Source: an uncultured Glaciecola sp. | GTDB taxonomy: Bacteria > Pseudomonadota > Gammaproteobacteria > Enterobacterales > Alteromonadaceae | Assembly (NCBI RefSeq): GCF_937770335.1 | Contig: NZ_CALJHY010000007.1 | Coordinates: forward strand, 451,143 to 515,142 | Reading direction: 5' to 3' | DNA: 64,000 nt | Shown: positions 56,388 through 64,000 of the stretch, piece after piece | Layout of the letters: every line of letters starts with the position of its first letter | Position numbering within the stretch: the first letter of the stretch is position 1 | Made by a program: the position numbers and the translations under genes | The notes under the pieces: model-generated | The model's database searches: none | What the model saw: the letters and a program-made list of their open reading frames with translations, nothing else | What the model was told of the DNA's origin: nothing

Positions 56388-57995
56388 GTGCCCAGAATTA
56401 CGTCTAAAATAAACATCAATAGTCAAGAGTTTGCTGACAACGCTGCGCATATGCATGCGCAAGTAGATGACTTAAACCGCCTAGTTAGTGAATTGGCGCA
56501 AGGCGGTGGTGAAAAAGCCTGCAAGCGACATACCGACCGCGGTAAACTCCTACCCAGAGATCGTATTAATGCATTAATCGACAAAAACAGCGCGTTTTTG
56601 GAGTTATCGCAACTGGCTGCTTGGGAAGTGTATGACGATTACGTACCCTGTGCTGGTATTGTGGCTGGTATTGGCAGAGTGTCAGGCATTGAATGTATTA
56701 TTGTTGCCAACGATGCAACTGTGAAAGGTGGGACGTACTATCCATTATCGGTCAAAAAGCATTTGCGTGCACAAACGATTGCTGAACAGAATAACCTACC
56801 TTGTATTTATCTAGTCGACTCTGGCGGCGCCAACCTGCCACGTCAGGACGATGTTTTTCCTGATAGAGAACATTTTGGTCGTATATTCTTCAACCAAGCC
56901 AATTTGTCAGCGCAGAATATTCCACAAATAGCTGTCGTTATGGGTTCATGCACCGCTGGTGGAGCCTATGTGCCAGCGATGGCTGATGAATCAATTATTG
57001 TGCGTGAGCAAGGCACTATATTCTTAGGAGGCCCACCACTTGTACAAGCAGCAACAGGTGAAGTAGTCACAGCTGAAGAGCTTGGCGGTGGTGATGTGCA
57101 CTGCCGTACCTCTGGGGTAGTCGACCATTTAGCTAACAATGATCGTCATGCATTACAAATCGCGCGAGATGCCGTTGCTCGTTTAAATCGAAGTCGTCCA
57201 CTCGTTGCAGACAAAAAACCAACGGTTGCTCCGTTGTATGATATTAGTGAAATATATGGCGTGATCCCCAAAGATAATAAGAAACCGTATGATGTAAGAG
57301 AAGTCATCGCTCGTGTAGTAGATGGCTCTGAATTTCATGAGTTTAAATCACTATATGGTACAACGCTTGTTTGTGGATTCGCTCGGATAGCGGGTTTTAA
57401 CGTTGGTATTGTGGCAAATAACGGCATCTTATTTTCAGAATCAGCTCAAAAAGGTGCTCATTTTATAGAGTTATGTTCACAACGAAAAATACCACTCGTA
57501 TTTTTACAGAATATCACCGGTTTTATGGTTGGAAAACAATATGAGTCCGGCGGCATAGCAAAACACGGTGCAAAAATGGTAACCGCTGTTGCATGCGCTA
57601 AAGTGCCGAAATTTACTATCCTTATCGGTGGTAGTTTTGGTGCGGGTAATTACGGTATGTGTGGTCGCGCTTACGATCCTCGATTCCTGTTCATGTGGCC
57701 AAATGCACGTATCTCGGTTATGGGCGGCGAACAAGCTGCTGGTGTTCTTGCTCAAGTAAAAAAAGACCAAGCATCAAGAGCAGGCGAAGAGTGGACTGAT
57801 GAACAAGATCAAGCAGTCAAAAAGCCAGTTATTGAGACTTATGAAAAGCAAGGACATCCCTACTATGCTTCCGCGCGCTTGTGGGACGATGGTGTTATTG
57901 ACCCCGCTGACACAAGACGTATTTTAGGCTTAGCTATTTCCGCGGCGATGAATAAAGAAATAGAAGAAACAAAATTTGGTGTATTCAGAATGTAA
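56388..57995 (+). CDS. liuB: Methylcrotonoyl-CoA carboxylase carboxyltransferase (beta) subunit
   Basis: LiuB is the carboxyltransferase half of the biotin-dependent 3-methylcrotonyl-CoA carboxylase. The 535-residue protein carries [59 protein letters not shown] and [20 protein letters not shown], the two crotonase-fold halves of the family. The start is GTG, with GAGG 7 nt upstream. It works with LiuD, encoded two genes downstream. Confidence 0.93.
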   Translation: MPRITSKININSQEFADNAAHMHAQVDDLNRLVSELAQGGGEKACKRHTDRGKLLPRDRINALIDKNSAFLELSQLAAWEVYDDYVPCAGIVAGIGRVSGIECIIVANDATVKGGTYYPLSVKKHLRAQTIAEQNNLPCIYLVDSGGANLPRQDDVFPDREHFGRIFFNQANLSAQNIPQIAVVMGSCTAGGAYVPAMADESIIVREQGTIFLGGPPLVQAATGEVVTAEELGGGDVHCRTSGVVDHLANNDRHALQIARDAVARLNRSRPLVADKKPTVAPLYDISEIYGVIPKDNKKPYDVREVIARVVDGSEFHEFKSLYGTTLVCGFARIAGFNVGIVANNGILFSESAQKGAHFIELCSQRKIPLVFLQNITGFMVGKQYESGGIAKHGAKMVTAVACAKVPKFTILIGGSFGAGNYGMCGRAYDPRFLFMWPNARISVMGGEQAAGVLAQVKKDQASRAGEEWTDEQDQAVKKPVIETYEKQGHPYYASARLWDDGVIDPADTRRILGLAISAAMNKEIEETKFGVFRM

Positions 57996-58092
57996 GTCAG
58001 TAGCATCAGTTCGTCACATTAGTTTGTTTGAATAGCCAATGTCGACATCATAGTGAAAACAAACTGCAGCTGATTTACAGACGGAGAAGAAA

Positions 58093-58887
58093 ATGACAGA
58101 ACAACAAGCGATTACAGTAGATATAGATGATAGAGGCGTTGCTACAGTGACCCTCAATCGCCCACATATTCATAATGCCTTTGATGATACGGTTATCGAT
58201 GAATTGATTAAGGCGTTTGAATCTATCCATCAGGATAATAATGTGAGAGTGATGGTACTGGCTGCCAATGGCAAATCATTTTGTGCTGGTGCTGATTTAA
58301 AGTGGATGAAACAAATGGCCAGTTACTCATATGATCAGAATAAGCAAGATGCTAGTCAATTGGCAAAGCTTTTTAGTTCTCTGTACAACTTAAATAAACC
58401 AACCATCGCTAAAGTTCAGGGCGCTGTGTATGGTGGTGGTGTTGGTCTGGTTGCTTGTTGCGATATTGCTATTGGTAGCAAACTAAGTAAATTTTGTTTG
58501 AGTGAAGTTAAACTCGGTTTAGTGCCGGCCACTATCAGCCCTTATGTCATCGAAGCAATTGGTCCACGATTAGCAAAACGTTATTTTATGACAGCTGAGG
58601 TTATGTCTTCTCGCAGAGCCAGGCGCATCGGCTTGCTAAGCGAAGCTGTCAGTGAGGAGGAACTTGACTCTAGTGTGGAGAATATCATTTCACCCTTGCT
58701 TAACAATGGTCCAAAATCCGTTGCAACCGCTAAAGATCTTATAAATAAAATCAGCCGTCGCGCCATTGATGATCAACTCATTGATGAAACTAGCGATTTA
58801 ATAGCCAGCATTCGCGTTTCACACGAGGGACAAGAAGGGTTAACTGCCTTTTTAGAAAAGCGTATACCGAATTGGAAAAAAGCATGA
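58093..58887 (+). CDS. liuC: Methylglutaconyl-CoA hydratase
   Basis: LiuC hydrates 3-methylglutaconyl-CoA to HMG-CoA. The 264-residue crotonase-family protein shows VTLNRPHIHNAFDD, the oxyanion/CoA segment NGKSFCAGADLKWMKQM, and VQGAVYGGGVGLVACCDIAIGS with the acidic SEVKLGLVPATISPYV. It is 97 nt after liuB with GGAGAAG upstream of the ATG. Its stop overlaps the liuD start (ATGA). Confidence 0.92.
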   Translation: MTEQQAITVDIDDRGVATVTLNRPHIHNAFDDTVIDELIKAFESIHQDNNVRVMVLAANGKSFCAGADLKWMKQMASYSYDQNKQDASQLAKLFSSLYNLNKPTIAKVQGAVYGGGVGLVACCDIAIGSKLSKFCLSEVKLGLVPATISPYVIEAIGPRLAKRYFMTAEVMSSRRARRIGLLSEAVSEEELDSSVENIISPLLNNGPKSVATAKDLINKISRRAIDDQLIDETSDLIASIRVSHEGQEGLTAFLEKRIPNWKKA

Positions 58888-60875
58888 TCAAGAAAATACT
58901 GATTGCTAACCGAGGCGAAATTGCTTGTCGCGTGATAAAAACAGCAAAAATGATGGGTATATCAACCGTCGCCGTCTATTCAGAGGCTGATGCTAATGCA
59001 TTGCATGTAAAGCAAGCTGATGAGGCTGTTTGTATTGGCCCCGCTTCGTCCAAAGATAGTTATTTGCGTGGTGATTTAATTTTACAAAAAGCCAAAGAAT
59101 TAAACGTTGACGCTATTCATCCTGGATATGGTTTTTTATCTGAAAACGCAAAATTTGCAGAAGCTTGTGCACTGCAAGGTATCATTTTCATTGGTCCAAC
59201 TATTGAAGCTATTAAAGCAATGGGTTCAAAATCTGCTGCCAAACAAATTATGCAGAAAGCCGGCGTTCCCCTAGTTCCTGGTTATCACGGTGACGATCAA
59301 AACCCAGATTTGATTAAGAAAAGTGCCAATGAGATGGGATATCCTGTATTACTTAAAGCCACAGCAGGCGGCGGTGGTAAGGGGATGCGCCAAGTTTGGT
59401 CTGAAGCAGAATTTAACGATGCATTGGCTGCAGCAAAGCGCGAAGCAATGTCTAGTTTTAGCGACGACAAAATGTTAGTCGAGAAATACCTTACCGAACC
59501 GCGCCACGTTGAAATACAAGTTTTTTGTGATAATCATGAAAATGGCGTTTATTTATTTGAGCGTGATTGCTCAATTCAGCGTCGCCACCAAAAAGTAATC
59601 GAAGAAGCCCCTGCCCCCAATATGTCTGACGAACTTCGTACCCATATGGGTGAGGCTGCATTGAAAGCAGCCTTCGCGATCAATTATTCAGGAGCAGGCA
59701 CGGTTGAGTTTCTGCTCGATACAGATGGTAGTTTCTATTTTATGGAAATGAATACCAGACTGCAGGTTGAACATCCCGTGACTGAGATGATTACAGGAGA
59801 AGATTTAGTTGAATGGCAAATACGCGTTGCCAACAATGAAAAACTGCCGAAAACACAGTCTGAGCTAAAAATGCACGGTCATTCGTTTGAAGCTCGGATC
59901 TATGCAGAGGATCCGAACAATGACTTTCTACCTGCGACAGGTGTCTTACGACTGCTAAAAACCCCAATTACTAATGCTAAGGTAAGAGTCGATACGGGTG
60001 TTGAGCAAGGTGATGAAGTATCAATTTATTACGACCCTATGATAGCAAAATTGGTTGTTTGGGGTGAAACTCGTGAAAAAGCGTTAGCTAGATTAGAAAC
60101 CTGTTTGCAACATTATGCTATTGGTGGTGTTACAACCAATATAGATTACCTTCGAAGAATTGCCGGCTCAGCTCCTTTCAAGCAAGCACAATTAACCACA
60201 GACTTTATTGAGCGCCACAACGACACTATAAGCACTGCAACAAATGTAGACGTTGATACTTATTTACCAGCTATAGCACTGGGTTACTTATTATCTGAGC
60301 AAAAAGGCTCAGAGGATGACTTGCGAAATACAGCGTGGAACACACACGATAACTATCGCAGTAACTTGATCCATGAAGATTCTATTGAACTGCTGGTTAA
60401 CGATAAACTGCATACTATTATTACCTCAATGACCAGCCCCAATACATGGGTCTTAGACACGATTAGTAAGCAACATATCGTATCCGGAAGTCTCACTAAC
60501 GATACACTTTCATTTACTGTAAATGGGTTAAAAACAAAGCTACCCATCATGTTTAATAATGCTGAAATAAGCTTATTTACACCGCAAGGTATGCTGACTG
60601 CGCAAATTAAAGCTGCGGACTTAGGCGAAATTGGTGACGACGACCATGCTAACTCAGTAGTTGCCCCCATGAATGGAACTGTAGTTGCGTTGCTAGTGAA
60701 AGCAGGCGATAAAGTAGTAAAAGGAGAGCAACTTATTATTGTCGAAGCGATGAAGATGGAGCACAGTATTAAAGCACCTTATGATGGCACCATAGCCGAA
60801 TGCTTTTTTAACACAGGTGATTTGGTTAGTGGTGGTGTGCCTTTAATCGATATTACGGCAAATGATACAGAATAG
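58884..60875 (+). CDS. liuD: Methylcrotonoyl-CoA carboxylase biotin-carboxylase (alpha) subunit
   Basis: LiuD holds the biotin carboxylase and biotin carrier of 3-methylcrotonyl-CoA carboxylase. The 663-residue protein starts MIKKILIANRGEIACRVIKT, has ATAGGGGKGMRQVW, the FLEMNTRLQVEHPVTEM-type segment (FMEMNTRLQVEHPVTEM), a linker, and the biotin domain VEAMKMEHSIKAP with its lysine near the C-terminus. The ATG at 58884 overlaps the liuC stop; an in-frame TTG at 58872 lies further inside liuC. Confidence 0.93.
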   Translation: MIKKILIANRGEIACRVIKTAKMMGISTVAVYSEADANALHVKQADEAVCIGPASSKDSYLRGDLILQKAKELNVDAIHPGYGFLSENAKFAEACALQGIIFIGPTIEAIKAMGSKSAAKQIMQKAGVPLVPGYHGDDQNPDLIKKSANEMGYPVLLKATAGGGGKGMRQVWSEAEFNDALAAAKREAMSSFSDDKMLVEKYLTEPRHVEIQVFCDNHENGVYLFERDCSIQRRHQKVIEEAPAPNMSDELRTHMGEAALKAAFAINYSGAGTVEFLLDTDGSFYFMEMNTRLQVEHPVTEMITGEDLVEWQIRVANNEKLPKTQSELKMHGHSFEARIYAEDPNNDFLPATGVLRLLKTPITNAKVRVDTGVEQGDEVSIYYDPMIAKLVVWGETREKALARLETCLQHYAIGGVTTNIDYLRRIAGSAPFKQAQLTTDFIERHNDTISTATNVDVDTYLPAIALGYLLSEQKGSEDDLRNTAWNTHDNYRSNLIHEDSIELLVNDKLHTIITSMTSPNTWVLDTISKQHIVSGSLTNDTLSFTVNGLKTKLPIMFNNAEISLFTPQGMLTAQIKAADLGEIGDDDHANSVVAPMNGTVVALLVKAGDKVVKGEQLIIVEAMKMEHSIKAPYDGTIAECFFNTGDLVSGGVPLIDITANDTE

Positions 60876-60911
60876 AGAATGCACACTGTAAGTAACAAAA
60901 AGGTGATATCT

Positions 60912-61811
60912 ATGTTTGATTTACTACCAAAGACAGTCGAAATTGTTGAGGTTGGTCCACGTGACGGTTTGCAAAATGAAAAAACAAGCTTAAGCGCACA
61001 AGACAAAATTGATTTTATAGATCAATTATCATTAGTCGGTTGTAAGCGCATTGAAGCAGGTAGTTTTGTTTCGCCCAAGTGGGTTCCACAAATGGCCTCA
61101 TCAGATGAAGTTTTCAGAACAATTAAGCGTGTTGATGGTATACGTTACAGTGCTTTAACGCCGAACATGAAAGGCTTTGACTTAGCCATGCAGGTCGGTG
61201 TGCAGGAAGTTGCTATTTTTGGTGCTGCATCTCAAAGTTTTTCACAAAAAAACATTAATTGTAGCATTCAAGAAAGTCTCGAACGATTTGCACCCGTTGT
61301 TGAAAAAGCAAAGCAACATAATATTCCGGTACGAGGCTACGTATCCTGTGTGCTGGGCTGTCCGTATGAGGGCGACATCAAGGTCGAAGACGTTGTAACC
61401 GTTAGCACGGCACTGCTGGACATGGGCTGTTATGAGATTTCATTAGGCGATACTATCGGCGTAGGTACTCCGCTAAAAACTAAAGCGCTCATTGAAGCTT
61501 GTTTGTTAGTAATTCCTTCTAGCCAATTAGCGGTGCATTTTCATGATACTTATGGCCAAGCTCTTGCCAACATATTAACCGCCATTCAACTCGGCATTCG
61601 AGTTATTGACAGCTCGGTGGCTGGCCTCGGTGGATGCCCATATGCTAAAGGTGCTTCAGGTAATGTTGCCTCAGAAGATGTGGTATACATGCTACACAAT
61701 ATGGGAATAAACACAGGAATAGACTTGAATAAACTGATTCAGGTAGGCAAATCAATGTCGCATAAGCTTAATCGTAATAATGGCTCAAAGGTTGGCGTTG
61801 CTGGGTCTTAA
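60912..61811 (+). CDS. liuE: Hydroxymethylglutaryl-CoA lyase
   Basis: LiuE cleaves HMG-CoA to acetyl-CoA and acetoacetate, ending leucine breakdown. The 299-residue TIM-barrel lyase has VEIVEVGPRDGLQNEK, AGSFVSPKWVPQMASS, VRGYVSCVLGCPYEG, AVHFHDTYGQALANI and the catalytic-loop Cys in GGCPYAKGASGNVASED. The ATG at 60912 was chosen since AAGGTGA lies about 8 nt upstream and it matches family starts; an in-frame ATG at 60879 has a poorer site. It is the last gene of the liu operon. Confidence 0.92.
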   Translation: MFDLLPKTVEIVEVGPRDGLQNEKTSLSAQDKIDFIDQLSLVGCKRIEAGSFVSPKWVPQMASSDEVFRTIKRVDGIRYSALTPNMKGFDLAMQVGVQEVAIFGAASQSFSQKNINCSIQESLERFAPVVEKAKQHNIPVRGYVSCVLGCPYEGDIKVEDVVTVSTALLDMGCYEISLGDTIGVGTPLKTKALIEACLLVIPSSQLAVHFHDTYGQALANILTAIQLGIRVIDSSVAGLGGCPYAKGASGNVASEDVVYMLHNMGINTGIDLNKLIQVGKSMSHKLNRNNGSKVGVAGS

Positions 61812-61903
61812 ACTCTGTTAATACACATTTACATTCTGATTTAAGTTTAGCTGTTTATCCGTGCAATCTGAGAAATAGGACCCCCTCCATAATTTACGGT
61901 GCT

Positions 61904-63167
61904 TTATTTCTCACTTTTCATCGTTACACTAAGCAACAACCCGACACTAATACCCAACGCAAACATTGAAAACAATATGAGGTTTCCAGCGAACGTTAAC
62001 GCTGCATAAAACGCTCCTAGTAACAAAATAACGGCACCAATTGCTGTATTTGCCTTACCAATAAAATCAGTTCTGTCAGAGCCTTCTTTTATATCTAATG
62101 CGTATATTTTTCGTCCTGAACGCGCCCCCTCATGTCCTACACTCATCAAAAAATAACCAATAACAAACCAGACTGAATGGATAGATTGGCTAAGCTCATA
62201 CTGAATAATAAACATGGTTGCTAAACAAACGAGTAAAACGGTAAGCGCACCTAATTGCATAGTTAACTTGGCACTATGATCAGATAAAAGCCCCCAAATA
62301 TAAGAGGATAAAATGGTTGCCGCTGCTTGCGCTATTATAAAGCCAGATAATGTAATGAATCCGCCTTGCGACGAAAAACTACTCGCCCAAACTATATAAA
62401 ATGGGGCTATTAGTGCGGTATGCACAAAACACGAGCGCACTAAAATAAAGAGTCCTAGTTGACCTGAAAATGTCTTAATGTAAGAGGTTATTTTTGCTGT
62501 CATTAGGTTTTTTGTGACTTTGCTGTCCGCACGACTACTCATGACATCGATATCAGTTTCAATGTTTTTTAAGGTCAGCACACTTAACAGCATGGCGACA
62601 AAACATAAACCCGCAATTATCAATATAATTTGCTCATTCATTTTACCTGCCAACAAGGTAAATGTAGCAAACAATAAAGACAACACTCCCGCCGCAGTTG
62701 AGGCGATACCGACAGCGTTTCCGCGCGTCCCCTTTATCCAAATGATTGCCTTGGATATCCTTCATCGTTAGGGAGGTCATAGCCCTGGCTAAACTCAGCC
62801 CCACGAGTGAAGTCAATACAATCAGCCCACTCAACAATCCGTAAAACTGACTGGATTCACTCATAACTAATGGAAGTAAAATGAGTGGTACAAATATCAT
62901 AACCAAAATAAATAACATTTGCATAAGCATACTGACGACCCAGGGCATGCGACGACTTTTTTTACTTATTAGCCAAGCACTCATTGTAGCTTGCGGTAAC
63001 AATGCCCCCGCTTCTCGAAGCGGAACTAAGAAACCAAGCATCCAAGATGGAACACCCAGCGTATTCAACAATGTAGGTAATGTTGTTTTAGCAGACAATA
63101 AAATATCTGCTAGCTTACTCAAAACAAGCGCCGTAACAATACGCCATTTAACCGTTTTCTTATTCAC
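61904..63167 (-). pseudogene. MFS transporter gene split by a frameshift
   Basis: Two frames together encode an MFS-type carrier of about 420 residues with some twelve hydrophobic segments. The N-terminal part starts at GTG 63167 (MNKKTVKWRIVTAL) and reads to about 62733; the C-terminal part resumes in the next frame and ends at 61904. The junction is the four-G run on the minus strand (62729-62732): removing one base gives KGTRGNAVGIASTAAGVLSL, restoring a continuous MFS helix. It is either a disrupted gene, a phase-variable site or a sequencing error. Substrate unknown; some helices resemble the MFS sugar/drug groups. Confidence 0.75.
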
Positions 63168-63335
63168 ACAACCTCTCTTATTTACACAGAATAATACTGT
63201 AATTTGGATTTTATTGTTCTGTTTATATTAAGCATTTAAGTAAATTTAAGCTTGGTATTAGTGTTTAGCGTTTAGGTATCCAATCTGTTACCCTAATGCG
63301 ACCAATTGTAGCCACGTTACAGGTGTTACCAGTCC

Positions 63336-64000
63336 ATGTTAGTAGACCAATTTCTTGTCTACCTAGAAAATACCAACCTACAAAAATCGGTTATTTCGGT
63401 CTCTCTTATTATCTTAGGTGGCGTGGTTAAGTCAATATTGAAACGTGTTCTAGTTGATAGAGGTAAAAAGCTTAATAAGAATTACCGCTCACAAGTGAAC
63501 ACATTAAGTAACTCACTTAATATAAGTTTAGTTTTTTTAATACTGGTACTGTGGTCTAGCGAAATACAACAGTTTGCACTCTCTATTGCAGCATTTATGT
63601 TTGCGATTGTATTTGCGACAAAAGAGTTTATTCAATGTTTCATCGGTTATTTTTATTATTTAAGTGCAAGGCCATTTCGCATTGGAGATTGGATACAAGT
63701 ACAAGACGGCGTTGGTGAGGTTATTGTTGCCGACTGGACCAAAATAACCATGTTGGAAGTCGACTTAAAATCTAATAGCTACACCGGAAAGCATTTATTT
63801 ATTCCAAATAATCAGCTTTTATTAAAAACAGTTAAAAACTTAAATTTCTTAAGACGTTACAGCATGAACCATTTCACAATAACCTGTGAACCCTTAATTG
63901 ACATCAATCCGATTATTGATAAATTAGAGATAAGTGCACAGGGATATTTTGAAGACTTTGCCGATGTTGCAGAACGCTATAAAAAATTCATTGAAAAAAG
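63336..64000 (+). CDS. MscS-family mechanosensitive channel, N-terminal part
   Basis: A partial protein of about 221 residues, cut by the window end. It has two to three N-terminal transmembrane helices (VSLIILGGVV, ISLVFLILVLW, FALSIAAFMFAIVFATKEFIQCFIGYFYYL) and then the MscS beta domain, SARPFRIGDWIQVQDGVGEVIVADWTKITM with LFIPNNQLLLKTVKN. The ATG at 63336 follows no strong ribosome-binding site. Such channels release solutes under osmotic downshock. It is divergent from the broken MFS gene. Confidence 0.85.
   Translation, partial: MLVDQFLVYLENTNLQKSVISVSLIILGGVVKSILKRVLVDRGKKLNKNYRSQVNTLSNSLNISLVFLILVLWSSEIQQFALSIAAFMFAIVFATKEFIQCFIGYFYYLSARPFRIGDWIQVQDGVGEVIVADWTKITMLEVDLKSNSYTGKHLFIPNNQLLLKTVKNLNFLRRYSMNHFTITCEPLIDINPIIDKLEISAQGYFEDFADVAERYKKFIEK

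Overview
The window is a dense chromosomal segment of about 40% GC from a gammaproteobacterium, most likely an Alteromonadales/Alteromonadaceae-type marine bacterium. The evidence is the conserved housekeeping gene order (cmoAB, the fabH-fabD-fabG-acpP-fabF-pabC-mltG-tmk-holB-tatD block, plsX-rpmF-yceD, divergent rluC/rne), three tandem tRNA-Asp genes and a complete leucine/isovalerate (liu) operon. Taxonomy is inferred from gene content and protein resemblance only. There are no insertion sequences, prophages, CRISPR arrays or rRNA genes.

Layout. 1-1191: end of cmoA, then cmoB (tRNA wobble uridine modification). 1392-6200: a tight four-gene operon that can both make and phosphorolyse glucosylglycerate (glycerate kinase, phosphatase, GT81 synthase, GH13_18 phosphorylase). 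6256-7711: a DUF2189 membrane protein and an LRAT-like protein. 7882-12879: alaA, a divergent yfbR, dgt, and the methionine sulfoxide repair pair msrP-msrQ. 12953-13396: a SulA-like protein behind a LexA-box candidate. 13540-25187 (minus strand): a PNPOx-like protein, tatD, holB, tmk, mltG, pabC, the fatty-acid synthesis genes, plsX, rpmF and yceD. 25305-35040: maf, a HAD phosphatase, rluC, rne with a long leader, a decayed permease remnant, yaiL and topA. 35354-40148: astB, a dicarboxylate/amino-acid symporter, lolE and lolD.

40258-40549 holds three identical tRNA-Asp genes with a strong promoter. 40723-49524 carries a TIGR03503-type membrane protein, dnaQ, divergent rnhA-rlmI, a PilZ protein, hrpA and two small unknown genes. 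50014-53261 carries sbcB and a DUF342 protein. 53309-61811 is a thiolase gene divergent from a MerR-type regulator (liuR) and liuABCDE, which together take isovaleryl-CoA to acetoacetate and acetyl-CoA. 61904-63167 is an MFS transporter gene broken by one frameshift, and the window ends inside an MscS-type channel gene.

The most system-like element is the glucosylglycerate operon, which encodes a closed synthesis/recovery cycle for a compatible solute. Other points to check are a YfbR homologue whose HD motif reads HE, inverted repeats flanking the tRNA-Asp genes, an 18-bp tandem repeat in the RNase E tail, a LiuR operator candidate plus a terminator inside the liu operon, and a transporter frameshift at a G4 run. 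I did not find a clearly unprecedented multi-gene system.
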